In this document: positions 34,173 through 43,375 of the stretch, in pieces
Numbering within the stretch: position 1 is the first letter of the stretch
Layout: each line of letters begins with the position of its first letter
NCBI RefSeq assembly: GCF_014647455.2
Contig: NZ_BMPF01000002.1
Location: 1-64,000 of the forward strand
DNA: 64,000 bases
Source: Halarchaeum grantii
GTDB taxonomy: Archaea > Halobacteriota > Halobacteria > Halobacteriales > Halobacteriaceae
Direction of reading: 5' to 3'
Made by a program: the position numbers and the translations under genes
Notes under the pieces: model-generated
The model's database searches: none
Seen by the model: only the letters and a program-made list of their open reading frames with translations
What the model was told of the DNA's origin: nothing

Positions 34173-35305
34173 ACCCGCTCTACGAGCGCTTCCCGTGGCT
34201 ACTGATGGCGCGCCGGAACGTCGCGCGCACCCCGGTCCGCTCCGCGCTCGCCGCGCTCGGCATCGTCATCGGCGTCCTCGCGATCGCTTCCTTAGGTGTG
34301 TTCGGGACGACGCTCCAGTACTCGGTCACGCAGAACCTCGGCGACGTCGGCAACGACGTCACCGTCTCGCCCGCCGCCGACACCGGCGAGCGGTACCTCA
34401 GCGACCGGGACGTCCGAGACATCGAGCGCGCCGTCACCACCGAGACCGTCGTCCCCGTCAAGCAGGACCGCGGCGTCGTCACCTACGGCAGACAGCGGAC
34501 GGCGGTGGCGCTGTACGGGATCGAACGCCCCGGGCGGCTGTTCGAGGCGCGCGACGGCCGCATCCCCTCGCCCCTGCGTAGCGGCGTCCTCGTCGGGTCG
34601 ACGCTCGCGGACAGCCTCGACGTCCACGCCGGGAACTCGCTCAGCGTCGACGGGAAGACCTATCGCGTGAAGGCCGTCCTCGAATCGCAGGGCGGTATCA
34701 CCGCGCTGAATCCCGGGGGCGGCCTCGTCGTCCCGCCGAGCGCCGTCGACCACGCGGGCTACGACCAGGTCGTCGTCCGCGCGGAGAGCGCCGCCACCGC
34801 GAACGCCTCCGCACAGAACATCCGCGAGCGCCTGAACGACCGCCAAGAGCGCGTCAGCGTCTTCGAGTACGCGTCGCTCACGAGCCAGATATCGAACGTC
34901 TTCGGCGTCGTCAACACCTTCCTCATCGGCGTCGGCTCCATCTCGCTCGTCGTCGCCGGCGTCAGCATCCTCAACGTCATGCTGATGAGCGCCGTCGAGC
35001 GCCGCCAAGAGATCGGCGTCCTCCGCGCCGTCGGCTACCAGAAACGCGACGTCCTCATCATCATGCTCGCCGAAGCCGTCCTCCTCGGCATCGTCGGCGG
35101 CGGCGTCGGCGTCCTCCTCAGTATGGCCGCCGGCCTCGTCATCAATCAGGTCGTCCTCGGCGACCCGCTGTTCACGTTCAGCGCCGCGAACCTCGGCTAC
35201 TTCGGTGCCGCGTTCGCGTTCGCGTTCGTCACCAGCCTCCTCAGCGGCCTCTACCCCGCGTGGAAGGCCGCGAACCGCAACCCCGTCGAGGCGCTCCGGT
35301 CGTAG
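34169..35305 (+). CDS. MacB/FtsX-type ABC permease
   Basis: 378 residues. One N-terminal helix (about 26-48, ALAALGIVIGVLAIASLGVF), an extracellular MacB-PCD domain (about 50-245), then three helices in the FtsX domain (about 255-280, 300-330, 340-360), including the conserved ERRQEIGVLRAVGYQKRDV coupling segment and the terminal RNPVEALRS. It couples ATP hydrolysis to movement of the external domain, exporting or extracting a membrane-linked substrate. The substrate is unknown; the CARDB protein upstream is the presumed external partner. Confidence 0.94.
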   Translation: MNPLYERFPWLLMARRNVARTPVRSALAALGIVIGVLAIASLGVFGTTLQYSVTQNLGDVGNDVTVSPAADTGERYLSDRDVRDIERAVTTETVVPVKQDRGVVTYGRQRTAVALYGIERPGRLFEARDGRIPSPLRSGVLVGSTLADSLDVHAGNSLSVDGKTYRVKAVLESQGGITALNPGGGLVVPPSAVDHAGYDQVVVRAESAATANASAQNIRERLNDRQERVSVFEYASLTSQISNVFGVVNTFLIGVGSISLVVAGVSILNVMLMSAVERRQEIGVLRAVGYQKRDVLIIMLAEAVLLGIVGGGVGVLLSMAAGLVINQVVLGDPLFTFSAANLGYFGAAFAFAFVTSLLSGLYPAWKAANRNPVEALRS

Positions 35306-35402
35306 TCCTCGTCTTTCGTATCGCGGCATCCACTATACTCTCCCGGTCCGAACGAGTCGAGCGGACCGGCGAGGCTTAGGCGCTCCGCGCGTATCGAGAC
35401 GT

Positions 35403-36083
35403 ATGTGCGGCCGCTACGCGCTCTTCAGTGATTCGGAGACGCTCGCCCACCGCTTCGACGTCACCGTCGCGGAGTACGATCCGACGTACAACGCCGCGCC
35501 CTCCCAGTCGCTCCCCGTCGTGACGAACGACGACCCCGGCGTGCTCCAGTCGTTCCAGTGGGGCCTCGTGCCGTCGTGGGCGGGCGACGCCGACCCCGGC
35601 CCCATCAACGCCCGCGTCGAGACGGCGCACGAGAAGCCGACGTTCGCCGAGAGCGTCGAGACGCGGCGCTGCCTCGTCCCCTGCGACGGCTTCTACGAGT
35701 GGCGCGAGGAGGGCGGCACGAACCAGCCCTACTTCTTCGCGCGCGCGGACGGCGCGCCGTTCGCGATGGCCGGCATCTGGGCGCGCTACGAGCCCGAGAC
35801 GAAACAGACCGGCCTCGGGGAGTTCGCGGACGCCGGCGGACCGGACCAGGAGGCCGACGCCGTCCACTCGTTCGCGATCCTCACCACCGAGGCGTCCGGC
35901 GTCGTCGCCGACTACCACCACCGCGAGTCCGTCGTCCTCTCGCGCACCGAGGAGACGCGCTGGCTCGACGGCGATCTCGACGTCCGGGAGCGCGAGAACG
36001 CGCTCGACGTCTCCGCCCACCCGGTCTCCCGGGCGGTGAACGACCCCGCGAACGACCGGCCGGCGCTCGTCGAACGCGTCTGA
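35403..36083 (+). CDS. SRAP-family DNA-protein crosslink protein (YedK/HMCES-like)
   Basis: 226 residues. Starts MCGRYALF, whose Cys2 forms the thiazolidine link to abasic sites once Met is removed. INARVETAHEKPTF carries the conserved Asn and Arg, CDGFYEWREEGG the active-site Glu, and FAILTTEASGVVADYHHR the conserved His region. It shields abasic sites in single-stranded DNA during replication. The start is fixed by the required Cys2. No LexA-type control is expected in archaea, and no operator is seen. Confidence 0.94.
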   Translation: MCGRYALFSDSETLAHRFDVTVAEYDPTYNAAPSQSLPVVTNDDPGVLQSFQWGLVPSWAGDADPGPINARVETAHEKPTFAESVETRRCLVPCDGFYEWREEGGTNQPYFFARADGAPFAMAGIWARYEPETKQTGLGEFADAGGPDQEADAVHSFAILTTEASGVVADYHHRESVVLSRTEETRWLDGDLDVRERENALDVSAHPVSRAVNDPANDRPALVERV

Positions 36084-36185
36084 GCGCCGACGTGACCCCA
36101 CCGATAAACACGATACCGCGATAGCAAATCAGCGACGGCGGGACGAAGCCGTGGGGTTCACGTCCCCGTTCACCCAAGAGCCGCC

Positions 36186-37226
36186 ATGCTCGACAACCGT
36201 CGTCAGGCCGCCGGCGTCGGGTTCCTCGCGGCGGCGCTCCTGCTCGCGGGGCTCTTCTGGTACGTCGGCGCCGCCGAGGTGTTCGCGGAGCTCGCCGACG
36301 CGGACCTCGGCCTCGTCGCGCTCGTCGGCGCGATGGCCGTCGCGTGGCTCTGCGCGTGGACGGTCGTCCTCCGTACCGTCCTCGGCGCGCTCGGCCAGAC
36401 GCTCTCCGTCCGCGACTCGCTGCTCGTCTACGCGGCCGCGACGTTCGCGAACAACGTCACGCCGTTCGGGCAAGCGGGCGGCGAACCCATCACCGCGCTC
36501 CTCATCTCCGACACCGCTGACGTCGAGTACGAGCGCGGCCTCGCCACCATCGCGAGCACGGACGCGCTCAACTTCGTGCCCTCCATCCTGCTCGCCGTCC
36601 TCGGCGTCGCGTACTACGCGACGCAGGTCGGGCTCACCGGACGCCTCGAAACCGTCGCGACCGGCGTGCTCGTGCTCGCGATCGCCGCGCCCGCCCTCCT
36701 CGCGGTCGGCTGGCGCTATCGCTACACGGTCGAGGCCTCCCTCCTCGGCGCGAGCGCGCCCGTCCTCGCGCGCCTCGACGCCGCGCTCCCGTGGCTCTCG
36801 CCCCCGACGCCGGCGGGCGTGAAGGCGCGCATCGAGGGGTTCTTCCACGCGATCGAGCGCATCGCGACGAGCCCGCGACGCCTCGCGCTCGCGCTCGGCT
36901 TCTCGGCGGCCGGCTGGCTCTGCCAAGCGGTCGGGCTCTGGGTGGCGTTCCGGGCGTTCGGCGCCGCCATCCCCATCTACATCGCGCTCTTCGTCATCCC
37001 CATCGGCACGATAGCGAGCGCGTCACCGACGCCGGGTGGCCTCGGCGCTATCGAGGCCGTCCACGTCCTCCTGCTCACCGGCGCGACCCCGGTGCCCGCG
37101 TCGACGGTTGCGGCCGTCGTCGCCGTCCATCGCGTCGGCGGCTTCCTCCTGACGACGTCGCTCGGCGGCGGCGCGGCCGCCTATCTCTGGTCGGTCGACC
37201 GCCGGGTGGAACCGAGCGCCGACTAG
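36186..37226 (+). CDS. Flippase-like membrane protein (LPG synthase TM domain, UPF0104)
   Basis: 346 residues, about eight helices. Hallmarks of the lysylphosphatidylglycerol-synthase TM family: FANNVTPFGQAGGEP near 96-110 and ASPTPGGLGAIEAV near 279-292. The catalytic synthase domain is absent. Stand-alone copies of this domain in archaea are proposed lipid or glycolipid flippases. The substrate is unknown. A 7-bp hairpin (37253-37270) lies just downstream. Confidence 0.88.
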   Translation: MLDNRRQAAGVGFLAAALLLAGLFWYVGAAEVFAELADADLGLVALVGAMAVAWLCAWTVVLRTVLGALGQTLSVRDSLLVYAAATFANNVTPFGQAGGEPITALLISDTADVEYERGLATIASTDALNFVPSILLAVLGVAYYATQVGLTGRLETVATGVLVLAIAAPALLAVGWRYRYTVEASLLGASAPVLARLDAALPWLSPPTPAGVKARIEGFFHAIERIATSPRRLALALGFSAAGWLCQAVGLWVAFRAFGAAIPIYIALFVIPIGTIASASPTPGGLGAIEAVHVLLLTGATPVPASTVAAVVAVHRVGGFLLTTSLGGGAAAYLWSVDRRVEPSAD

Positions 37227-37670
37227 CGATAGCCGACCTCGACGCGGGAGACGACGGGGGCGTCCCCGTCGCGTCCGAAGGCGTCGTCGGCGTCCGTCGC
37301 TTGCCGTACCCAGGGAGTGCGAGGAGGACCGATGGACCACCGTATCGGAGCGCCCGGTCGCGTTCGCGAACGAAGCCGCGACTCAGAGCCGTTCGATGGG
37401 GCCGTGAAAATCGCCGAAGCACCGTCGCACGCGGCGTCTCGCGACGAACGCCCATCGGTCGCCGGATGGCGACCGAGAGCAGTTCAGAGGCACAGCCGGT
37501 GCGTGTGCACCAGCACGCGTACCATTGTGGCCGACCCGTATTAACTCACGTACTGCGGGCGGAACCACCAACTCGTCGTACGTAATAAAACTGCCTGTCT
37601 TTTATATACTGTCGGGGGCTGGTCGTGACACAAGCGAGTATTTATACGCGGCCCGACACCACGAAGGCGT
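37227..37670. promoter_or_regulatory. Gene-free region with hairpin and two TATA elements
   Basis: No gene seen. At the left, a perfect 7-bp hairpin gacgggg/ccccgtc (37253-37270) can terminate the flippase transcript. At the right, tttatacg at 37641-37648 is 30 bp before the regulator ATG, and a second strong TATA-like tract ttttatata at 37599-37607 sits 40 bp further upstream. The latter reads as a TATA box in both directions. Confidence 0.55.
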
Positions 37671-38435
37671 ATGACCGGCGACCCCGAGCGCTTCGCCCGA
37701 CTGCTCGTTCAGCGCGCGCCGGTCCTCCACTCGCTCGCCGCCGCGAACGCGAGCAAAGCCGAGCTGGCGGACGACCTCGGCGTCTCGCGCTCCACCGTCG
37801 ACCGCGCCGTTCGGGACCTCGAATCCGTGTGCGCCGTCGAGCGTCGCGACGGCACCGTCACGCTCACGCTCGTCGGTCGCCTCGCGCTCACCGCCTACGA
37901 CGCCTTCCAGACCGACCTGCACTCGCTCACCGGCTGCGACGGCCTCGCCCATCTCGACGCCGACACGCCGGTCACGCTCGACGTCGTTCGCGGCGCCACC
38001 ACCGTCACCGCCTCGGCGGGCGCGCCACACCAGCCCGTCTCCGCGTTCGTCGACTTCGTCGAGGACGCCGTCCACGTCGACCTCTACGCCACGATGGTCC
38101 TCCCGACCGTCGTCGACGCCATCGCACGCCGCATCGAGGACGGCCTCACCGTCGACGCCTACCTGAACGGTGACGCCCTCGACGCGCTCCTCGCCGACCA
38201 CAGCGAGACGGCGACGCGCGTCCTCGACAGCAGCCGCGTCACCGTCGCCGAAACCACCGCCGACTACCGCTTCGACTTCGCGCGCTTCGACCTCGCCGAC
38301 GGCCGGCAGGTCACCGCTCTCGCCTACGGCGCACACGGCGTCGACGAACTCCTCGTCAACGACACCGCCGACGCGCTCGCGTGGGCACAGACCCGGCTCG
38401 ACGACCTCGGGGACGACGCCACCGTGCTCACCTGA
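37671..38435 (+). CDS. Winged-helix regulator (FilR1/DUF1724-like)
   Basis: 254 residues. An N-terminal winged helix (about 15-75) with recognition-helix pattern KAELADDLGVSRSTVDRAVRDLE, then a C-terminal sensor domain (about 110-250) like that of the archaeal FilR1 family (VDLYATMVLPTVVDAIARRIEDG). DNA-binding and likely ligand-responsive. It precedes the ABC/PrsW gene set by 165 bp on the same strand and may control it and itself, given the two TATA tracts upstream. Ligand unknown. Confidence 0.85.
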   Translation: MTGDPERFARLLVQRAPVLHSLAAANASKAELADDLGVSRSTVDRAVRDLESVCAVERRDGTVTLTLVGRLALTAYDAFQTDLHSLTGCDGLAHLDADTPVTLDVVRGATTVTASAGAPHQPVSAFVDFVEDAVHVDLYATMVLPTVVDAIARRIEDGLTVDAYLNGDALDALLADHSETATRVLDSSRVTVAETTADYRFDFARFDLADGRQVTALAYGAHGVDELLVNDTADALAWAQTRLDDLGDDATVLT

Positions 38436-38600
38436 CCCGGCGGCCGGCGAGCGTCGCGCCGTCGTAGTCGCGCTCGACCGGGACGCTACGTCCGTCAGTC
38501 GCGTCCCCGCCCACACCCCGAGGACGACCCACGGTCCGACGCCGACTCACGCACCGAGGCCCCCGCAACGACCATGGGCGTCGAGCCCACGCGCTAGGGC

Positions 38601-39473
38601 GTGCTCTCCGTCTCCGGCCTCCGGAAGACCTACGGCGACGTTGAGGCCGTTCGCGGCGTCGACTTCGAGGTCGCCGACGGCGAGGTGTTCGGCCTCGTCG
38701 GCCCGAACGGCGCCGGGAAGACGTCGACCCTGAAGACGCTCGCCGGCCTCCTCGAACCGACCGCGGGCGACGTCGTCGTGAACGGCTACGACTCCACGGA
38801 CCCCGAGATGCGCCACACCCTCGGGTTCCTCCCCGAGGAGTCCCCGCTCTACGAGGACATGACGCCGCGCTCGTACCTGCGCTTCTTCGCGGATCTCTAC
38901 GGCGTCGACCGGGAGACGGCGGACGAGCGCATCGCCGCGACGCTCGACCGCCTCGCCCTCGACGCCCGCGATCGGCCCGTCGGCGACTTCTCGAAGGGGA
39001 TGAAGCGGAAGGTCGCCATCGCGCGCTCGCTCGTCAACGACCCGGACGTCCTCGTCTACGACGAACCCGCGTCCGGCCTCGACCCGACGACGACGAACGT
39101 CGTCGTGGAGTACGTCGGCGAGCTCGCCGAGCGCGGGAAGACCGTCGTCTTCAGCGCGCACGACCTCCACCACGTCGAATCCGTCTGCGACCGCGTCGCC
39201 ATCCTCTCGGCGGGAGAGATCGCCGCCCAAGGGACGCTCGCGGAGATCCGCGAGGAACACGGCCGCGTCGAGTACCGGGTGTTCACGGACGTCGCACTGG
39301 AGGGGAGCGAGGAGGTCGAACCGGGACGCCACCGAACGACCGTCGAGTCGATGGCGGGGATGGACGCGCTCCGCGAGCGCGCGCGAGCGGCGGGCGGCGA
39401 CGTCGTGGACGTCCGGACGCGCGAGTCCACGCTCGAGGACGTCTTCCTCGCCGTCACGGGGAGCGAGCCGTGA
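38601..39473 (+). CDS. ABC transporter ATP-binding protein (NatA-like)
   Basis: 290 residues from a GTG start. Walker A GPNGAGKTST at about 34-43, signature FSKGMKRKVAIARSL at about 132-146 (KG in place of the usual GG), Walker B DVLVYDEPASGLDP, switch His in FSAHD. The LGFLPEES segment and C-terminal extension place it in the NatA/DrrA class that partners ABC-2 permeases. Its stop overlaps the next start by 4 bp, so the three ABC genes form one operon. Confidence 0.94.
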   Translation: MLSVSGLRKTYGDVEAVRGVDFEVADGEVFGLVGPNGAGKTSTLKTLAGLLEPTAGDVVVNGYDSTDPEMRHTLGFLPEESPLYEDMTPRSYLRFFADLYGVDRETADERIAATLDRLALDARDRPVGDFSKGMKRKVAIARSLVNDPDVLVYDEPASGLDPTTTNVVVEYVGELAERGKTVVFSAHDLHHVESVCDRVAILSAGEIAAQGTLAEIREEHGRVEYRVFTDVALEGSEEVEPGRHRTTVESMAGMDALRERARAAGGDVVDVRTRESTLEDVFLAVTGSEP

Positions 39474-41242
39474 GCCCGCGCAGGACCCTGCGGATCGCGC
39501 GCTGGGAGGTGACGCGCGGCGCGGGCGCGCTCGACCGGCGGACCGCCGCCGTCCTCGCCGTCGTCATCCTCTCGTGTGCCGCGCTCGCGCCCGCCCTCGT
39601 CGCGTCCCCGCCCGCGCCCGGCGAGGGCGTCTATCGCGTGAGCGTCGCCGAGTCGAGTCCGTACTACGCGCCCGTCGCCGCCGACGACCAGTTGCGCGCC
39701 GTCCCGCCCGGAAGCGAGGCCGTCGCGGGCGGCCGCGCCGAGGTCGCGGTTGCGGGGAGCGCGTTCCGCGTCGCCGACACCGAGAAGGGGCGCGCGGCGC
39801 TCGCCGACTTCCGGAGCGCGGTCGCCGCGTACAACGACCGCCGCATGGCGCTCGACGACGACCCCGCCGCCGCGTTCCCCGTCACCGTCGACCTCGCGTA
39901 CGTCGAGCGCGGGACGACGCCGGTCGCGGACGGCACCGGCGGCGACACGACGACCGTCGCGGACGGCGGGGCGACCACGGGAATGGACACGACGAGCGCG
40001 GACGCCACGACGAGCGACACCGGCCGCGAGACGACGACGGACACGGCCGGCGCGCCCGCGACGACGCTCCCCGACGCCGGCTCGGGTGCGGGTGTGCGCC
40101 CGACGACGCCGGGCGGCCTCTCCCCGCCGTTCCCCCTCGAATCGCTCGTGCTCGCGTTCGCGTTCCTCCTCCCCCTGAACGTCGTCATCCAGTCCTACGG
40201 CTCCAGCGTCATCGACGAGCGCATCGGCCGACGGGGGGAGCCGCTGCTCGTCTCTCCCGCCTCCCGGGGCGACATCGTCGCCGGGAAGACCCTCCCGTAT
40301 CTGTGTGGTGCCGCCGCCATCACCGCCGTCATCGCGCTCGGCGTCGGCGCCGGCCTCTCGGCCGTCCTCGCCGTCCTCCCGCTCGCCGGCCTCTTCCTCG
40401 GCGTGACGTTCCTCGGCGCGCTCTTCGCGCGCTCCTACAAGGAGCTCACCTTCGTCACCGTCGCCGTCAGTGTCGGCCTCACCGCCTACGCCTTCGTGCC
40501 GGCGGTGTTCACCGAAGTCCACCCCATCGCCGCCATCTCGCCGCTCTCCGTCGTCGTCCGCGACGTCCGGGGCGACCCCGTCGCCCTCGGCGGGTTCCTC
40601 CTCTCGACGGTTCCCGTGGGGACCGCCGCCGCCGTCTGCTACGCGCTCGGCACTGGCGTCTACCGCGAGGAGGACCTCTTCACGCAGAAACGCCTCCCCG
40701 CGAAGGCGCTCGACGCCCTCGCCGCGCCGCTGTCGTCCGTCTGGCGCGTCGGCCTCTGGAGCGCGCTCCTCATCCCGTTCGTCCTCGTCGCCGAGTTGTT
40801 CAGCGTCGCCGTCCTCTTCGTCGTCCCCGGCGCGCTCGCCGTCCCCGCGCTCCTCGCCCTCGTCGCCGTCATCGAGGAGGGCGCGAAGAGCCTCCCCGCG
40901 TACGCCGGCTTCGCTGGCGGGCGCTTCGAGCGCCGCGACCGCATCGCAGTCGCCGTCGGCGTCGCCTCGGGCGTCGGCTTCTTCCTCGGCGAGAAGCTCC
41001 TCCTGTTGACGCGTCTCGTCGGCCTCCCCGACCTCACCGTCGGGCGGGCCGCCTTCGGGAGCGCGGAACTCGGCGTCGGCTCCCCCGCGCTCTTCCTCGC
41101 GCCGCTCGCCCTCCACGTCGCCGCCGCCGTCGTCGCGGCGCTCGGCGCGCGGCGCTCGTGGGGCTGGTACGCCGCCGGCCTCTCGGGGGCGATACTCCTC
41201 CACGTCGCCTACGACTACGCGGTGGTGGTGCTCCTTGGATAG
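39470..41242 (+). CDS. ABC-2 permease fused to a PrsW-like intramembrane protease domain
   Basis: 590 residues. N-terminal half: helix at about 25-45, an extracellular domain with a Thr/Asp-rich linker (about 150-215), then five or six helices of an ABC-2 permease (about 225-400; FPLESLVLAFAFLLPLNVV, VSPASRGDIVAGKTLPYL). C-terminal half (about 410-590): a second helical bundle with PrsW-type motifs: EEGAKSLPAYAGF near 467, FFLGEKLLLL near 505, HVAYDY near 580. EExxK plus a later HxxxD are the proposed metal ligands of PrsW. GTG start (ATGA-type overlap with the ATPase). The combination is unusual. Confidence 0.8.
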   Translation: MSPRRTLRIARWEVTRGAGALDRRTAAVLAVVILSCAALAPALVASPPAPGEGVYRVSVAESSPYYAPVAADDQLRAVPPGSEAVAGGRAEVAVAGSAFRVADTEKGRAALADFRSAVAAYNDRRMALDDDPAAAFPVTVDLAYVERGTTPVADGTGGDTTTVADGGATTGMDTTSADATTSDTGRETTTDTAGAPATTLPDAGSGAGVRPTTPGGLSPPFPLESLVLAFAFLLPLNVVIQSYGSSVIDERIGRRGEPLLVSPASRGDIVAGKTLPYLCGAAAITAVIALGVGAGLSAVLAVLPLAGLFLGVTFLGALFARSYKELTFVTVAVSVGLTAYAFVPAVFTEVHPIAAISPLSVVVRDVRGDPVALGGFLLSTVPVGTAAAVCYALGTGVYREEDLFTQKRLPAKALDALAAPLSSVWRVGLWSALLIPFVLVAELFSVAVLFVVPGALAVPALLALVAVIEEGAKSLPAYAGFAGGRFERRDRIAVAVGVASGVGFFLGEKLLLLTRLVGLPDLTVGRAAFGSAELGVGSPALFLAPLALHVAAAVVAALGARRSWGWYAAGLSGAILLHVAYDYAVVVLLG

Positions 41243-42281
41243 CCGCCTCGTCGTCGCGCGACGGGAGCTCGCGTCGCTCGGCCGCGAGAAGACCATCGTC
41301 CTCGCGCTCGCCATCCAGCTCTTCGTCGCGGCCTTCAGCTCGTTCCTCGTCGTCGGCCTCGTCAGCCTCTACGCGCCCGGCGCGACCGCCGGCGCGTACG
41401 TCGTCACCGTGGGCGTCGCCGGGAACGCGAGCGGCGACCTCGCGCCCGTCGTCGACGCGGGCGGGGCGCGGACCGCCATCGAGTACGAGAACCCCGCACT
41501 CGCGCGCGCCGCCTTCGAGGAGGGGACCGTGGACGCCTACGTCGTCGCGGAGCGCGCCCCGTCCGGCCGGACGCACGTCGACGCCGTCGCGCCCGAGGGC
41601 TCCTTCGAGACGACGCTCGTCGTCACCCAACTGAAGGACGCGCTCACCGACTACGAGCGCCAGCGCCGCGCGGAGCTCGCCGACCGCCTCGACAGACAGC
41701 CCCTCGATCTCCCGCCGGAGCGCGGCGGCAACCCATACTTCGGGTTCACCTACACCGTGCTCGTGCCCGTGCTCGCCTTCCTCCCGGCGTTCATCAGCGG
41801 CTCCATCGCCGCCGACAGCGTCGCGGAGGAACTCGACCGCGGGACGTTCGAGCTGCTCCGGGTCGCGCCGCTCTCCGTCGCCGACATCGTCGACGGGAAG
41901 GCGCTCGCGTTCGTCGCCATCGCGCCCGCGCAGGCCGCCTGCTGGTTCGCGTTCCTCGCGCTGAACGGCACGCCGCTCGGCCACCCGGTCGCCGTGCTCG
42001 GCCTCGTCGCCGCCGTCTCCGCGGTGCTCGTCGGCGCCGGCATCGCCACCGCGCTCCTCGCGCCGAAGCGCCGCGAGGCCCAACTCGTCTACTCCTTCGG
42101 CGCGCTCGCGGCGTTCGGCGCGGCGAGCCTCCTCCCGGAGAGCCCGCAGAACGTCGTCGCGAAGCTCGCCATCGGCTCGCCCACGACCGTCACGTGGCTC
42201 TCCGTCGCCGGCGCGCTCGCGCTCGGCGTCGCCGGCTACGCGGCGGCTCGAGTCGCGGCAGCCCGCGCGGGCGGCGCGTAG
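41235..42281 (+). CDS. ABC-2 type permease
   Basis: 348 residues from a TTG start that overlaps the upstream gene by 8 bp. One helix near 22-45, an extracellular domain (about 50-165), then five helices (about 175-345) with the AEELDRGTFELLRVAPLSVADIVDGKAL segment typical of NatB-like permeases (elements that couple to the ATPase). It forms the second half of the exporter with the 590-aa fusion. Substrate unknown. Confidence 0.85.
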   Translation: MDSRLVVARRELASLGREKTIVLALAIQLFVAAFSSFLVVGLVSLYAPGATAGAYVVTVGVAGNASGDLAPVVDAGGARTAIEYENPALARAAFEEGTVDAYVVAERAPSGRTHVDAVAPEGSFETTLVVTQLKDALTDYERQRRAELADRLDRQPLDLPPERGGNPYFGFTYTVLVPVLAFLPAFISGSIAADSVAEELDRGTFELLRVAPLSVADIVDGKALAFVAIAPAQAACWFAFLALNGTPLGHPVAVLGLVAAVSAVLVGAGIATALLAPKRREAQLVYSFGALAAFGAASLLPESPQNVVAKLAIGSPTTVTWLSVAGALALGVAGYAAARVAAARAGGA

Positions 42282-42312
42282 GCTTTTGCCGGAGCCGCGC
42301 GTGGGCCCCTGC

Positions 42313-43287
42313 ATGGAGTACACGACGCTCGGGAACACGGGCACGTCGGTGAGCGAGCTCTGTCTGGGCTGTATGAGCTTCGGGTCGAGCGACTGGCGGC
42401 CGTGGGTGCTCGAGGAGGAGGAGTCACGGGAGATAATCGAGCGGGCGATCGACCTGGGGATCAACTTCTTCGACACGGCGAACGTCTACTCGACCGGCGA
42501 GTCCGAGGAGATCCTCGGAAACGTGCTCGATGATTACGACCGGGACGAGCAGGTGGTGGCGACGAAGGTGTTCGGCGAGATGGGCGAGGACCCGAACAAG
42601 CAGGGGCTCTCCCGGAAGGCCATCGAGCAGGAGTTGGAGAACTCTCTCGAACGGCTCGGCATGGACACCGTCGACCTCTACCAGATCCACCGCTGGGACC
42701 CGGAGACGCCCATCGGGGAGACCCTGAAAGCCCTCGACGACGCCGTCCGCCGTGGACAGGTGCGCTACGTCGGCGCGTCGTCGATGTGGGCCCACCAGTT
42801 CGCCGACGCCCTCCACACCAGCGACTCGCTGAACGTGGAGTCGTTCGCGACGATGCAGGACCACTACAACCTCGTCTACCGCGAGGAGGAGCGCGAGATG
42901 CTTCCCCTGTGTGAGAAAGAAGACGTCGGCGTGCTCCCGTGGAGCCCGCTCGCACGCGGCTACCTCACGCGCCCCCACGAGGACATCGACGCGACCGAGC
43001 GCGGCGCGAGCGAGGAGCACATGTACGAACACCCCTACCGGGAGGGCGGCGGCCCCGAGGTGAACGAGCGCGTGCAGGAACTCGCCGCCGAGAAGGGTGT
43101 GAAGATGGCGCAGATAAGCCTCGCGTGGCTCCTCCACAAGGACTGGGTGACGTCACCCATCGTCGGGACGACGAGCGTCGAGCACCTCGAGGACGCCGTC
43201 GAGGCCACGGAGCTCTCGCTCTCGCAGAGCGACATCGCGTACTTGGAGGAGCCCTACGAGCCGGTGCGGGTGTCCGGGCACGAGTAG
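42313..43287 (+). CDS. Aldo/keto reductase
   Basis: 324 residues, TIM barrel. NADPH-dependent carbonyl reductase. Catalytic tetrad: Asp and Tyr in FFDTANVYSTGESE (about 53-66), Lys in VVATKVFGE near 85 and His in LYQIHRWD near 127. The C-terminal NADPH site is SPIVGTTSVEHLEDAV. The physiological substrate is unknown; the closest look is of AKR12/Kv-beta-type reductases. An in-frame ATG 27 bp upstream is discounted because gcttttgc lies about 30 bp before 42313. Confidence 0.93.
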   Translation: MEYTTLGNTGTSVSELCLGCMSFGSSDWRPWVLEEEESREIIERAIDLGINFFDTANVYSTGESEEILGNVLDDYDRDEQVVATKVFGEMGEDPNKQGLSRKAIEQELENSLERLGMDTVDLYQIHRWDPETPIGETLKALDDAVRRGQVRYVGASSMWAHQFADALHTSDSLNVESFATMQDHYNLVYREEEREMLPLCEKEDVGVLPWSPLARGYLTRPHEDIDATERGASEEHMYEHPYREGGGPEVNERVQELAAEKGVKMAQISLAWLLHKDWVTSPIVGTTSVEHLEDAVEATELSLSQSDIAYLEEPYEPVRVSGHE

Positions 43288-43308
43288 GGTCGTCCCTCCG
43301 GGACGACC
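43288..43308. terminator. Hairpin directly after the aldo/keto reductase stop codon
   Basis: Perfect 9-bp stem ggtcgtccc/gggacgacc with a 3-nt loop, beginning at the base after the stop. A second hairpin (cggcggt...accgccg) follows at about 43319-43345, before the convergent EamA-like gene. Confidence 0.5.
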
Positions 43309-43375
43309 GAACGACGAGCGGCGGTAGCCGCGAGTAACCGCCGTTCTGAGCGATGGTGAAGACCGACCGGCGGCG

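Noticed and set aside
38436-38600. Gap between regulator and ABC ATPase as a hidden small gene
   Set aside because: The only ATG frame (38574) stops after seven codons; no convincing coding pattern was seen, though a very short peptide cannot be excluded.
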